In this document: piece by piece, positions 1-8,201 of the stretch
Layout: each line of letters begins with the position of its first letter
How positions within the stretch are numbered: position 1 is the stretch's first letter
Position numbers and translations under genes: made by a program
Source: Propionibacterium sp.
Lineage (GTDB): Bacteria; Actinomycetota; Actinomycetes; Propionibacteriales; Propionibacteriaceae
DNA length: 64,000 nucleotides
Reading direction: 5' to 3'
NCBI GenBank assembly: GCA_012517965.1
Contig: JAAYTZ010000060.1
Coordinates: 24,917-88,916, forward strand
The notes under the pieces: model-generated
What the model was told of the DNA's origin: nothing
The model's input: the letters and a program-made list of their open reading frames with translations, nothing else
The model's database searches: none

Positions 1-1506
1 CGCTGGCTGACGGCGGCGCTGGGGGCCACGGTGTTCGGTTTCGTGGCGCTGTGCCTGGGCGAACCGAGCGTGGTCCGCGCGGCCGCGATGGGCCTGGTGG
101 GGCTGGTGGCGCTGGGCTCGGGGGGCCGGGGACGGCAGGGCGTGCGGTACCTGGCGGTCGCGGTGCTCGGACTGGTGCTGCTGGACCCCTGGATCGCGCG
201 GTCGCTGGGTTTCGCCCTCTCCGTCACCGCCTCCGCCGGGCTGCTGTGGTGGGCGGGCCGGTGGAGCGGCGTGCTGAGCCGGTGGTTGCCGGTCCCGATC
301 GCCGAGGCCGTCTGCGTCCCGCTCGCCGCCCAACTGGCCACGCAGCCGATCGTGACGGCGATCTCGGGTCAGATCAGCGTGGCCGGGCTGTTGGCCAACG
401 CCGTGGCGGGCCCGCTGGTCGGCCCGGCGACGGTGCTCGGCTTCGTGGCCGCCGGCGTCGCGGTCCTCTCGGTTCCGCTGGCCTCGGGCTTCGCCTGGCT
501 GGCCGGCTGGTGTGCGCAGGGTCTGTGCTGGATCGCCCGGCTGGGCGACGCGCTGCCCGGGGCGGCGATCCCGTGGCCGGCGTCCTGGTGGGCGGTCGTC
601 CTGGTGGCGGTGGTCTGTCTGCTGGTGGCGTCGCTGGTGCCGCTGGTCTTCGCGCGACGCGGGCTCACCGTCGCGCTGGCCGTGGCCCTCGTGGCCACGC
701 TCGCCCGGACGCCGGCCCCGCCGGGGTGGCCGCCGGCCCGATGGTCGGTCGTGGTGTGCGACGTGGGGCAGGGGGACGCCACCGTCTTCCGGGCCGGCCC
801 CGGGGAGGCCGTGCTGGTGGACGCCGGCCCGGACCCCCGGCTGCTGGGCCGCTGCCTGGACCAGCTCGGCGTTCGCCGGGTGCCGCTGGCGGTGGTCACC
901 CACCTGCATGCCGACCACGTGACCGGGCTGGCCGCGCTCGCGGGGCGCGGCGTCGCGACGGTGCTCACCTCACCGGCGCGGACGCCGGCGTCCGGCGACG
1001 CGGCCGTACGCACCCTGGTGGCCGCCGGGTCGACGCGGGCGACGGCCGAGGCCGGGGCGTCCTGGACGGCGGGGGCGGTGCGGGTGGACGTGCTGGCCGT
1101 CCCGATCCTCGAGGACGTCGGCATCGCCGACGAGGGCGAGTCGTCGGCCGAGAACGACGGGTCGCTGCTGCTGCGGGTCGACGTCGACGGGCTGACCGTG
1201 TTGCTCGCCGGCGACGCCGAGGACACCGGCCAGGAGCGGCTGCTGCGGCTCCAGCCCCTGCTGGACGTGGACGTGCTGCTCGTCCCCCACCACGGGAGCG
1301 CCCGCCAGTCCGCCGCGTTCCTGAGGGCGGCGGCCCCCGCGATCGCCCTGGTGTCGGTGGGGGAGGACAACGACTACGGCCATCCGGCGGGCCGAACGCT
1401 GCGGCTGGTGGGCGAGACCACCCGCACGATCCTGCGCACCGACGAGCACGGCTCGATCGCGCTCGCCCGCACGCCGGCCGGCTGGTCGGTCACCACCCAG
1501 CGATGA
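1..1506 (+). CDS. comEC: ComEC/Rec2-family DNA uptake channel, C-terminal part (5'-truncated by window)
   Basis: The frame is open from base 1, so the N-terminal part lies outside the window. The visible 501 residues begin with several hydrophobic segments of the Competence domain (about residues 1-235) and end in a metallo-beta-lactamase domain (about 245-500). Motifs seen: DVGQGDA at nt 760-780, HLHADH at 901-918, and a PHHGS motif near 1284-1298. ComEC is the inner-membrane channel through which single-stranded DNA enters during natural transformation; the lactamase-like domain is thought to degrade the other strand. In many actinobacteria comEC directly precedes holA; here about 3.3 kb of other genes separates them. 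Family call is firm. Whether the organism is competent cannot be told from this. Confidence 0.93.
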   Translation, partial: RWLTAALGATVFGFVALCLGEPSVVRAAAMGLVGLVALGSGGRGRQGVRYLAVAVLGLVLLDPWIARSLGFALSVTASAGLLWWAGRWSGVLSRWLPVPIAEAVCVPLAAQLATQPIVTAISGQISVAGLLANAVAGPLVGPATVLGFVAAGVAVLSVPLASGFAWLAGWCAQGLCWIARLGDALPGAAIPWPASWWAVVLVAVVCLLVASLVPLVFARRGLTVALAVALVATLARTPAPPGWPPARWSVVVCDVGQGDATVFRAGPGEAVLVDAGPDPRLLGRCLDQLGVRRVPLAVVTHLHADHVTGLAALAGRGVATVLTSPARTPASGDAAVRTLVAAGSTRATAEAGASWTAGAVRVDVLAVPILEDVGIADEGESSAENDGSLLLRVDVDGLTVLLAGDAEDTGQERLLRLQPLLDVDVLLVPHHGSARQSAAFLRAAAPAIALVSVGEDNDYGHPAGRTLRLVGETTRTILRTDEHGSIALARTPAGWSVTTQR

Positions 1507-1515
1507 GCGGCGAGC

Positions 1516-1830
1516 TCAGGCCGTGCGGCCCCGGCCGCAGGTGCAGTCGGGACACTGGCAGTCGGTGCACTCGCACGGCCCGCCGGTGTGGCAGCCGCAG
1601 AGGTGCGCCTCGACCACGCCGATCACCCGGGGCGCCAGGTCGGGCGCCGCCAACGAGGCGAGACGCAGCTCCCGGGTCATCGTCCGGGCCTCGTCGAACC
1701 AGGCGGCGCAGTCGGGGCAGCGACGGAGGTGCGCGGCCACCGCGTCGGCCGTCGCGGCGGAGGTCTCGCCGTCCAGCAGGGCCGACAGTGCCGCACGCCA
1801 CCGTCGCGGCTGCCGGCACGTTCCCGTCAT
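1516..1830 (-). CDS. zf-HC2 zinc-finger protein with Cys-rich metallothionein-like tail; putative anti-sigma factor
   Basis: 104 residues, no membrane segment. Residues 34-41 form an H-x3-C-x2-C site (H34, C38, C41) typical of ZAS-type anti-sigma factors. The last 27 residues hold eight cysteines and a histidine in CxC and CxxC spacing (C78, C80, H81, C86, C88, C91, C93, C96, C98), like a small metallothionein. It is divergent from the SigC-like sigma gene, with 30 bases between the start codons. Start ATG 1828-1830 has no Shine-Dalgarno but a TACCCT -10 box ends 6 bases upstream, so the mRNA is probably leaderless. Seen: the motifs and geometry. Inferred: it binds the neighbouring sigma factor and the tail senses a thiophilic metal such as copper or zinc. 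It could instead be a metal-buffering protein without anti-sigma activity. Confidence 0.72.
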   Translation of the reverse strand: MTGTCRQPRRWRAALSALLDGETSAATADAVAAHLRRCPDCAAWFDEARTMTRELRLASLAAPDLAPRVIGVVEAHLCGCHTGGPCECTDCQCPDCTCGRGRTA

Positions 1831-1836
1831 GGCAGG

Positions 1837-1853
1837 AGGGTACCGGCTACGAT
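1837..1853. promoter_or_regulatory. back-to-back leaderless promoters of the anti-sigma and sigma genes
   Basis: Two TAnnnT boxes point away from each other. TACCCT on the minus strand (1842-1837) ends 6 bases before the ATG at 1830. TACGAT on the plus strand (1848-1853) ends 7 bases before the GTG at 1861. Only 5 bases separate the boxes, so polymerase could hardly occupy both promoters at once. No extended -35 consensus is evident. Confidence 0.55.
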
Positions 1854-1860
1854 CCGGCTC

Positions 1861-2451
1861 GTGGTCCCCGTCACCGTCCGCCGCACCCAGGACGCCGCGG
1901 CAACGGCGCTCGCGCTCGCCGCCGGTGCCGGCGACCGATCGGCGCTGGCGGAGTTCATCCGGGTCACGCACCGCGACGTGTGGCGCTTCCTCGCTCACCT
2001 CACCGACCCGGACTCCGCCGACGACCTCACCCAGGAGTGCTACCTGCGCGCGATGGACGCCTTGCCGACCTTCCGCGGGGACGCCCCCGTGCGGCCCTGG
2101 CTGCTCACCATCGCCCGTCGCTGCGTCGCGGACGCCCACCGGCGCGCCGCCGTCCGGCCGCGGGTCGTCGTCGGCGACCTCGATCCCGATCGCTGTCCCC
2201 GCTCGCTCCCCGACGCCTCCGGAGCCGTCGAGATCCGCGGCATGCTGGCCTCGCTGGACGCCGACCGCCGCGAGGCGCTCGTCCTGACCCAGCTCGTGGG
2301 CTTCAGCTACGCGGAGGCCGCTCGGGTCGTCGGCGTCCCCGTCGGCACCATCCGGTCCCGCGTCGCCCGGGCGCGGGCCCAACTCGTGGCCGAGTGGTCG
2401 GACGCCTCGCAGGAGACCCTGGACGTCGTCGGCGTCCTGCGGGCCGGCTGA
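1861..2451 (+). CDS. sigC: ECF sigma factor, SigC-like
   Basis: 196 residues. Region 2 (about residues 25-85) contains DDLTQECYLRAMDALP and the WLLTIARR segment; region 4 (about 125-180) contains YAEAARVVGVPVGTIRSRV, a helix-turn-helix. The order and wording resemble Mycobacterium tuberculosis SigC along its length. SigC has been linked to copper acquisition in mycobacteria and to respiratory-oxidase/haem stress in Corynebacterium. GTG 1861 is chosen because TACGAT ends 7 bases before it and no Shine-Dalgarno fits another start. The divergent neighbour is a Cys-rich zinc-finger protein, a candidate anti-sigma. modA follows 95 bases downstream. The ECF assignment is firm; SigC orthology is from remembered similarity and needs a tree. 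Confidence 0.87.
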   Translation: MVPVTVRRTQDAAATALALAAGAGDRSALAEFIRVTHRDVWRFLAHLTDPDSADDLTQECYLRAMDALPTFRGDAPVRPWLLTIARRCVADAHRRAAVRPRVVVGDLDPDRCPRSLPDASGAVEIRGMLASLDADRREALVLTQLVGFSYAEAARVVGVPVGTIRSRVARARAQLVAEWSDASQETLDVVGVLRAG

Positions 2452-2477
2452 GCGGACGCCACGGCCGACCGGGCCGG

Positions 2478-2494
2478 CCCGGGAACTTTCCGGG
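2478..2494. promoter_or_regulatory. 17-bp palindrome between sigC and modA, containing a GGAAC ECF-type -35 element
   Basis: The sequence CCCGGGAACTTTCCGGG pairs with itself apart from one G-T pair and a single central base. It contains GGAAC, the core -35 element of many ECF-sigma promoters, but no convincing CGT-type -10 lies 16-18 bases further on. It could be an operator for modAB, a weak terminator after sigC, or part of a sigma-dependent promoter. Confidence 0.3.
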
Positions 2495-2546
2495 TGATTC
2501 GAGCGACCAGTGAGTGAGTCGTCCGCGTCGTGAGGAGCGCCGTCCC

Positions 2547-3389
2547 ATGTGGTCTCGTCGTACCGTCCTGTCCGTTCTCGCCGTCCTGCCGCTGGCGGGC
2601 TGCACGTCGACCGCCCCGGCCGCACCCGCCTCGCCTGCGGCGTCCGGCGGGTCGGCCGCGGCCTCGGGTGCCCCGTCGGCCGCCGGCACGCCGGTGGTGG
2701 TGTACGCGCCGGGCGCGCTCGCCGCCCACACGAAGACCATCGCCGCCGCCTACGCGGCCGCGGGCCTCGGGACCGTCAGCTTCGAGGTGGGGCACACGCC
2801 GGTGCAGCGCGAGCAGCTCGCCCAGGGCGCCACCCCCGACGTCTGGATCGCCGCCAGCCCCACCGACATGCAGACCGCGGCCGACAAGGGCCTGGTCAAG
2901 GCGGACGCCGTCGAGCAACTCGCCACCACCCGACTGGTGGTTGTCGTCGCGCCTGGCAATCCGGGGAAGGTCACCGCCTTGACGGACCTGGCTCGGCCCG
3001 GGGTCAAGGTGCTGCTCGCGGTCGAGACCCTGCCCATCTGGACGACCACCAAGAAGACCTTCGACAAGGTCGAGGCCACCACCCCGGGCTTCACCGCGGC
3101 GGTGCTGGCCAACACGGTGTCCCGCGAACTGGGCGTGTCCGCGATCGTCCAGAAGGTGCAACTGGGCGAGGCCGACGCCGGCGTGGTCTTCGTGACCGAC
3201 GTCCCCGCCGGCTCGCCGGTCGGCACCGTGGCGGTGCCCGACGACGTCAACACCACTCTCTCGCTGTCGCTCGCCCCAGTGACGGCGGGCAAGAACCCGG
3301 CCGGGGCGGCGTCCTTCATCGAGTTCATGACGCGCGGGCAGGGCAAGAGCGTGCTCACGCAGGCCGGCTACCTGCCGCCGGCGGCGTGA
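2547..3389 (+). CDS. modA: molybdate ABC transporter substrate-binding lipoprotein (ModA family)
   Basis: 280 residues. ATG 2547 is preceded by GAGGAG 9 bases upstream. The N-terminus has an SRRTVL twin-arginine-like motif and a lipobox LAGC with C19, so the mature protein should be lipid-anchored outside the membrane. A Ser/Ala/Pro linker (about 20-55) leads into a type-2 periplasmic-binding fold typical of ModA: VVVYAPGALAAH near the start, DVWIAASPTDM, and a C-terminal stretch GKNPAGAASFIEFM. ModA captures molybdate or tungstate for import. Its stop overlaps the modB start (GTGA). No ModC ATPase follows. Substrate specificity inside the molybdate/tungstate/sulfate family is inferred. Xanthine dehydrogenase at 20.4-24.2 kb is a molybdoenzyme that would need this supply. 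Confidence 0.85.
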   Translation: MWSRRTVLSVLAVLPLAGCTSTAPAAPASPAASGGSAAASGAPSAAGTPVVVYAPGALAAHTKTIAAAYAAAGLGTVSFEVGHTPVQREQLAQGATPDVWIAASPTDMQTAADKGLVKADAVEQLATTRLVVVVAPGNPGKVTALTDLARPGVKVLLAVETLPIWTTTKKTFDKVEATTPGFTAAVLANTVSRELGVSAIVQKVQLGEADAGVVFVTDVPAGSPVGTVAVPDDVNTTLSLSLAPVTAGKNPAGAASFIEFMTRGQGKSVLTQAGYLPPAA

Positions 3390-4174
3390 CGCGGGCGACG
3401 GACGGGTGGCCGTTCGCGGTTCCGGCGGTCCTGCTCGTCGCGTTGCTCGCCCTGCCCGTCGCGGGCCTGAGCTGGGTCGCGCTGACCGGCGACCTGGCCG
3501 GGTACCTGGCCGATCCCCAGGTCCACGCCGCCGTTCGGCTGTCGCTGCTGACCACGGCGGTGGCGATGGTCGTCATCGTCGCGACGGGACTGCCGCTGGC
3601 GTACCTGCTGGCCCGCCATCGCTTCCCGGGCCGAGGTGTCGTCCAACTGCTGGTCGACATCCCGATCGTGCTACCGCCGATGGTCGCCGGGATCGCACTG
3701 CTCGAGGTGTTCGGGCGCAACGGCTGGCTGGGGGCCCCGCTGGCGGCGCTCGGGGTGGGGCTGCCCTTCACGACGGCGGCCGTGGTGGTCTCGCAGGTGT
3801 TCGTCGCCGGCCCGTTCTTCGTCCGCTCCGCGCGGGTCGGTTTCGCCTCGATCGACCCTCAGCTCGCCGAGGCCGCCCGGGTCGACGGTGCCACCGAGCT
3901 GCGGATGTTCGCCCACATCATGGTGCCCGCCGCCCGGCGGGCGATCCTCGCCGGCCTGGTGCTGGCCTGGGCGCGGGCGCTCGGCGAGTTCGGCGCCACC
4001 CTCTTCTTCGCCGGCAACCGCGAGGGCGTCACCCAGACGATGCCGCTGGCGATCTTCATCGGGTTCGAGTCGAACCTGGCGCTCGCGGTCGGGTTGTCGT
4101 TCGTGCTGCTGGTGGCCAGCGTCGGCGTCCTGTTGGCCTTGCGCCTGCTGGGCGACGACGCCCCCGAGCGGTGA
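3386..4174 (+). CDS. modB: molybdate ABC transporter permease (ModB family)
   Basis: 262 residues, overlapping the modA stop by 4 bases, so translation is coupled. About six hydrophobic segments. The EAA loop that docks to the ATPase is present near residues 165-210 (EAARVDGAT through ARALGEFGATLFF), and the PIVLPPMVAGIALL segment is typical of ModB/CysT permeases. It forms the membrane pore with a cognate ATPase. No ATP-binding subunit is encoded beside it: the next gene, on the opposite strand, is unrelated. Either ModC is elsewhere or another ABC ATPase is shared. Family call is strong. Confidence 0.87.
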   Translation: MTRATDGWPFAVPAVLLVALLALPVAGLSWVALTGDLAGYLADPQVHAAVRLSLLTTAVAMVVIVATGLPLAYLLARHRFPGRGVVQLLVDIPIVLPPMVAGIALLEVFGRNGWLGAPLAALGVGLPFTTAAVVVSQVFVAGPFFVRSARVGFASIDPQLAEAARVDGATELRMFAHIMVPAARRAILAGLVLAWARALGEFGATLFFAGNREGVTQTMPLAIFIGFESNLALAVGLSFVLLVASVGVLLALRLLGDDAPER

Positions 4175-4189
4175 GCCGGCCGGGCGGGC

Positions 4190-4762
4190 TCAGGGCAGTT
4201 CGCTGTAGTCGACCAGGGTCCAGACGCGGTCGCCGAGGTCGAGGCAGGTGACCAGTCCGCGCCGGGGATCGAGGTAGAGGCTGCCGCCCCGGCCCACGGG
4301 CTGGCCGTCGACCACCTCCCCGCCCACGGGGGCCAGGTCGAGCAGGGCCGGCCCGTGGTCGCCCTCGGTCACGTGCACCGGGCGAAAGCGATCGCCGGGC
4401 CGGCCCCACACCGGCAACAGCTCCGGCCGCAGCAGCCCGACCGCAGGATGCACCCACCCCCGCGTCTCGGTCGTCGCCCGGGGCCGGGCGCCCGCGAGGC
4501 TGACGTGCCAGGACGCCAGCCCGTCGGGCCCGTACGACCACTCGACCAGCGCCGTCCGGGCCGACCAGCGCCCCGCGGCCCCGGCCGCCACCTCGATCAG
4601 TTGTTCGCCGTCGTCGACCCGCGCCACCGCCCGTCGCCGCGCCCCGGCCTCGGCCAGCCGCGCCAGCAGCCCGTCGATGACGGCGCGGACGCCGGCGTCG
4701 GGCTCGGCGGGCCGCACGTAGGGCGTCCGGTCGGGGTCGTCGGGGCGGTCCGACGGTTCCAT
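4190..4762 (-). CDS. hypothetical protein, 190 aa
   Basis: I do not recognise a family. It is acidic at the N-terminus (residues 1-25 rich in Asp, Pro and Arg), then has a short helix-like segment (GVRAVIDGLLARLAEAGARRR) and a beta-rich remainder with several Trp and Gly residues. No signal peptide or membrane segment is visible, so it is probably cytosolic. The ATG at 4762 has a very strong Shine-Dalgarno (GGAGGAGGGG), and a TACCAT -10 box lies about 28 bases upstream on the minus strand (4795-4790). It converges with modB (15 bases apart) and diverges from holA. The good ribosome site and coding bias argue that it is real. Confidence 0.6.
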   Translation of the reverse strand: MEPSDRPDDPDRTPYVRPAEPDAGVRAVIDGLLARLAEAGARRRAVARVDDGEQLIEVAAGAAGRWSARTALVEWSYGPDGLASWHVSLAGARPRATTETRGWVHPAVGLLRPELLPVWGRPGDRFRPVHVTEGDHGPALLDLAPVGGEVVDGQPVGRGGSLYLDPRRGLVTCLDLGDRVWTLVDYSELP

Positions 4763-4789
4763 GGCCCCTCCTCCCGCGCGGTTGACCGG

Positions 4790-4795
4790 ATGGTA
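4790..4795 (-). promoter_or_regulatory. -10 box TACCAT for the hypothetical gene at 4190-4762
   Basis: TANNNT hexamer on the minus strand; the predicted transcript start near 4783 gives a leader of about 20 bases that includes the Shine-Dalgarno. Confidence 0.4.
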
Positions 4796-4839
4796 GCGCC
4801 CGACGGCGGGTTGTCGGCGGGGCCTGGCATGCTGAGCCC

Positions 4840-5832
4840 ATGGATCAGCCGCCCCGCTTCGGCCGCGTCGTGCTCGTCAGCGGCCCGGAGGCGGTGCTGG
4901 CCGAGCGGGCCGTCGCCCGGCTCGTCGGCGAGGCCCGCCGCGAGCGGCCCGCGGCGTCCCTCAGGCAGGTGGACGCCGCCACGCTCGACCTGGGCGGGCT
5001 GACGGAGGTGACGGGGGGTTCGCTGTTCGCCACCGATCAGATCGTCGTCATCGACGGGCTGGACAACCTGGCTCCCGAGTTGACCGACGCCGTGGTGGGC
5101 CTGGCCACCCACCCCGTCGACGAACTGGCGCTCACGCTCGTGCACCCCGGCGGGGTGAAGGGCAAGGGGCTGCTCGACCGGCTGAAGAAGGCGCGGGTCG
5201 AGGTCGTCGACTGCCCGACGATCAAGGCCTGGGAGCTGCCGCAGTTCGCGATCAGCGAGGCCCGGGCCGCCGGCGGGCGCCTCGACCAGGGCACGGCCGC
5301 CACCCTCGTCGAGGCGCTGGGGCCGGACGTGCGCGGCATCGTCGGCGCGGTGCGGCAGCTGCTCGCCGACTCCGAGGACGGCTCGATCACGGACGCCGTC
5401 GCGCGCCGCTACTTCGCGGGCCGGGCCGACGTGACCAGTTTCACGGTGGCCGACTCGGTGCTGGCCGGGCGGCGCGACGAGGCGCTCGGCCAGTTGCGGT
5501 GGGCGCTCGACAGCGGGGTGGCTCCGGTGCTGATCTGCTCGGCCATGGCCGCGGCGCTGCGGAACCTGGGGAGGTACCTGGACGCCCGGGACGCCCGGAT
5601 CCGCGACGCGGACCTGGCCCGCACGATCGGCGTCCCGCCCTGGAAGATCAAGGACCTGGCGCGCGCCGCCCACGACTGGACGCCGAACGGCCTGGCCGAG
5701 TCGATCCAGGTGGTGGCCCGCGTCGACGCGGAGATCAAGGGGGCGGCCGCCGATCCCGGGTTCGCGCTGGAGCAGTTGGTGATCCGGGTCGCCGGGTTGC
5801 GCGGGCGGCGGCCGGAGCCCGCCCGGCGCTGA
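4840..5832 (+). CDS. holA: DNA polymerase III subunit delta
   Basis: 330 residues, the usual HolA size. An N-terminal segment (FGRVVLVSGPEAVLAERAV) matches the RecA-like fold start of delta, and the LTLVHPGGVKGKGLLDRL, FTVADSVLAGRRDEALGQL and PPWKIKDLARAA segments are typical of the family. Delta opens the beta clamp and joins gamma/tau and delta-prime in the clamp loader. The gene faces rpsT tail to tail across a hairpin, the normal actinobacterial comEC-holA-rpsT-lepA order. There is no good Shine-Dalgarno before ATG 4840; CATGCT ends 6 bases upstream, which could be a weak leaderless -10. Confidence 0.93.
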   Translation: MDQPPRFGRVVLVSGPEAVLAERAVARLVGEARRERPAASLRQVDAATLDLGGLTEVTGGSLFATDQIVVIDGLDNLAPELTDAVVGLATHPVDELALTLVHPGGVKGKGLLDRLKKARVEVVDCPTIKAWELPQFAISEARAAGGRLDQGTAATLVEALGPDVRGIVGAVRQLLADSEDGSITDAVARRYFAGRADVTSFTVADSVLAGRRDEALGQLRWALDSGVAPVLICSAMAAALRNLGRYLDARDARIRDADLARTIGVPPWKIKDLARAAHDWTPNGLAESIQVVARVDAEIKGAAADPGFALEQLVIRVAGLRGRRPEPARR

Positions 5833-5862
5833 GCGACTCGGGCCGGGTGGCGACAGCACAAC

Positions 5863-5893
5863 GTCGCCCCGGGACCGTCGGGTCCGGGGCGAC
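5863..5893. terminator. hairpin terminator between convergent holA and rpsT
   Basis: A 10-bp perfect stem (GTCGCCCCGG at 5863-5872 with CCGGGGCGAC at 5884-5893) with an 11-base loop lies between the two stop codons and can serve both strands. No U-tract follows, as is common at this GC content. Confidence 0.7.
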
Positions 5894-5904
5894 GCGGAGT
5901 CGGA

Positions 5905-6165
5905 TCAGAGCGCGGCGGCCTTGGTGGCGATGGCCGACTTGCGGTTCGCCGCCTGGTTGCGGTGGATGACGCCCTTGGCGGCGGCCCGGTCGAGGGCCCG
6001 GCACGCCACGCGCGCGGCCTCCTGCGCCTTCTCGACGTCGCCAGCCTCGACGGCCTCGCGGAACTTCCGGACGTGGGTACGCAGGGCCGACTTCACGGCC
6101 TTGTTGCGCAGGCGCGCCTTCTCGTTGGTGAGGATCCGCTTCTTCTGGGACTTGATGTTCGCCAC
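5905..6165 (-). CDS. rpsT: 30S ribosomal protein S20
   Basis: 86 residues starting from GTG 6165 as [10 protein letters not shown], the classic S20 N-terminus, and rich in Lys/Arg/Ala helices ([20 protein letters not shown]). S20 binds 16S rRNA early in 30S assembly. The GTG start has AAGG about 9 bases upstream. It is divergent from lepA and convergent with holA, the usual actinobacterial arrangement. A TAAGCT -10 box on the minus strand (6233-6228) would give a leader of about 56 bases containing a GC hairpin, a possible site for S20 autoregulation as known in E. coli (inference). Confidence 0.97.
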   Translation of the reverse strand: MANIKSQKKRILTNEKARLRNKAVKSALRTHVRKFREAVEAGDVEKAQEAARVACRALDRAAAKGVIHRNQAANRKSAIATKAAAL

Positions 6166-6227
6166 TGAGAGTGCCTTCGGGTTCGAGTCGTCGTACGGGG
6201 GTGCGCCCCCCAAGGGCGCGATTGGAC

Positions 6228-6233
6228 AGCTTA
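6228..6233 (-). promoter_or_regulatory. -10 box TAAGCT of rpsT
   Basis: TANNNT hexamer on the minus strand, upstream of a roughly 56-base leader. Within the leader GCGCCC pairs with GGGCGC (6203-6220 region), close to the ribosome site. Confidence 0.45.
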
Positions 6234-6346
6234 CCAGCGGCGGCGGGGGGTCCCAAATCAGTCGGACGCCGCCCTGAAGGGTCCGGTCGCGGCCGGTGGG
6301 CCGCCGTGAGAAGATACCTCGTCTCATCCGACGCCGCCCGAGGTAG

Positions 6347-8185
6347 ATGAATTTGAGCTCTTCGCAGCCCGGTCACACCGACCCCGACCGCATCCGGAAC
6401 TTCTGCATCATCGCGCACATCGACCACGGCAAGTCCACCCTGGCCGACCGCATGCTGCAGCTCACCGGCGTCGTCGACGAGCGCTCGATGCGCGCGCAGT
6501 ACCTCGACCGCATGGACATCGAGCGCGAGCGCGGCATCACCATCAAGAGTCAGGCGGTCCGCCTGCCGTGGCGGGTGGGGGAGCGCGACCTGGTCCTCAA
6601 CATGATCGACACCCCCGGGCACGTCGACTTCACCTACGAGGTGTCGCGGTCGCTGGCGGCCTGCGAGGGGGCGATCCTGCTGGTGGACGCCGCCCAGGGC
6701 ATCGAGGCGCAGACGCTCGCGAACCTGTACCTGGCGATGGGGGCCGACCTGCACATCATCCCGGTGCTGAACAAGATCGACCTGCCCAGCGCCCAGCCCG
6801 ACAAGTACGCCGCCGAGCTCGCGCACCTGGTCGGGTGCGAGCCCGAGGACGTGTTCCGGGTCAGCGCCAAGACCGGCGAGGGCGTCCGCGAGCTGCTGGA
6901 CGCGATCGTCGCCAAGATCCCCGCGCCGACCGGTGACCCGGCGGCACCGGCCCGGGCGCTGATCTTCGATTCCGTCTACGACACCTACCGGGGCGTGGTC
7001 ACGTACGTGCGCGTGGTGGACGGCCAGCTCCGGCACCGCGAGCGGATCCTCATGATGAGCACCAAGGCCACCCATGAGGTGCTCGAGATCGGTGTCATCA
7101 GCCCCGAGCCGGTCGAGTCACGGGGCCTGGGCGTCGGCGAGGTCGGCTACCTGATCACGGGCGTGAAGGACGTGCGGCAGAGCCGCGTCGGTGACACGGT
7201 CACGCTCGCAGCCAAGCCCGCCGCGAAGGCCCTGGCCGGCTACCGGCATCCGCGCCCGATGGTCTACGCCGGCATCTATCCGATCGATGGCGCCGACTTC
7301 CCCGAGCTGCGCGAGGCGCTGGAGAAGCTGCAACTCAACGACGCCGCCCTCACCTTCGAGCCCGAGACCTCGGGGGCGCTGGGCTTCGGTTTCCGGGTCG
7401 GCTTCCTCGGGCTGCTTCACATGGAGATCGTCCGGGAGCGGCTCGAACGGGAGTTCCGGCTCGACCTGATCTCGACCGCCCCGAACGTCGTGTACCGGGT
7501 GGTCATGGAGGACGGCACGGAGCACACCGTGACCAACCCCAGCGAGTACCCCGAGGGGAAGGTCGCCGAGGTCTGGGAGCCGGTGGTCAGGGCGACGATC
7601 CTCACCCCCACCGACTTCATCGGGACGGTGATGGAGCTGTGCCAGAGCCGGCGCGGCATGCAGACCGGCATGGATTACCTGTCCGAGGACCGCGTCGAGA
7701 TCCGGTACACCCTGCCGCTGGCCGAGATCGTCTTCGACTTCTTCGACGCGCTGAAGTCTCGCACCAAGGGCTACGCCAGCCTCGACTACGACGAGGCCGG
7801 CGAGCAGGCGTCCGAGCTGGTCAAGGTCGACATCCTGCTGCACGGCGAACCGGTGGACGCCTTCAGTTCGATCGTCCACAAGGACGCCGCCTACGCCTAC
7901 GGGCTGGCGATGGCCAAGAAGCTCAAGGAACTGATCCCGCGCCAGCAGTTCGAGGTGCCGATCCAGGCCGCCATCGGGGCGCGGGTCATCGCCCGCGAAA
8001 CCGTCCGGGCGATGCGCAAGGATGTGCTCGCGAAGTGCTACGGCGGCGACATCACCCGCAAGCGCAAGCTGCTGGAGAAGCAGAAGGAGGGCAAGAAGCG
8101 GATGAAGATGGTTGGCCGCGTCGAGGTACCCCAGGAGGCGTTCGTGGCCGCCCTCTCCACCGGTGAAGCCCGGGAGACCAAGTAG
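6347..8185 (+). CDS. lepA: elongation factor 4 (LepA), ribosome back-translocase GTPase
   Basis: 612 residues, normal LepA length. G1 motif AHIDHGKST at residues 23-31, switch region [11 protein letters not shown]3 DTPGHVDF and G4 NKID are all present. The C-terminal LepA-specific domain follows, with [19 protein letters not shown] near residues 565-583. EF4 acts on stalled ribosomes or in initiation-complex assembly. ATG 6347 lies close (3 bases) behind GAGG, so the start is slightly uncertain. It diverges from rpsT across 181 bases. The DsbA-like gene follows 16 bases downstream and may be co-transcribed. Confidence 0.97.
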   Translation: MNLSSSQPGHTDPDRIRNFCIIAHIDHGKSTLADRMLQLTGVVDERSMRAQYLDRMDIERERGITIKSQAVRLPWRVGERDLVLNMIDTPGHVDFTYEVSRSLAACEGAILLVDAAQGIEAQTLANLYLAMGADLHIIPVLNKIDLPSAQPDKYAAELAHLVGCEPEDVFRVSAKTGEGVRELLDAIVAKIPAPTGDPAAPARALIFDSVYDTYRGVVTYVRVVDGQLRHRERILMMSTKATHEVLEIGVISPEPVESRGLGVGEVGYLITGVKDVRQSRVGDTVTLAAKPAAKALAGYRHPRPMVYAGIYPIDGADFPELREALEKLQLNDAALTFEPETSGALGFGFRVGFLGLLHMEIVRERLEREFRLDLISTAPNVVYRVVMEDGTEHTVTNPSEYPEGKVAEVWEPVVRATILTPTDFIGTVMELCQSRRGMQTGMDYLSEDRVEIRYTLPLAEIVFDFFDALKSRTKGYASLDYDEAGEQASELVKVDILLHGEPVDAFSSIVHKDAAYAYGLAMAKKLKELIPRQQFEVPIQAAIGARVIARETVRAMRKDVLAKCYGGDITRKRKLLEKQKEGKKRMKMVGRVEVPQEAFVAALSTGEARETK

Positions 8186-8201
8186 AAGCGAAGGGATCAC
8201 C

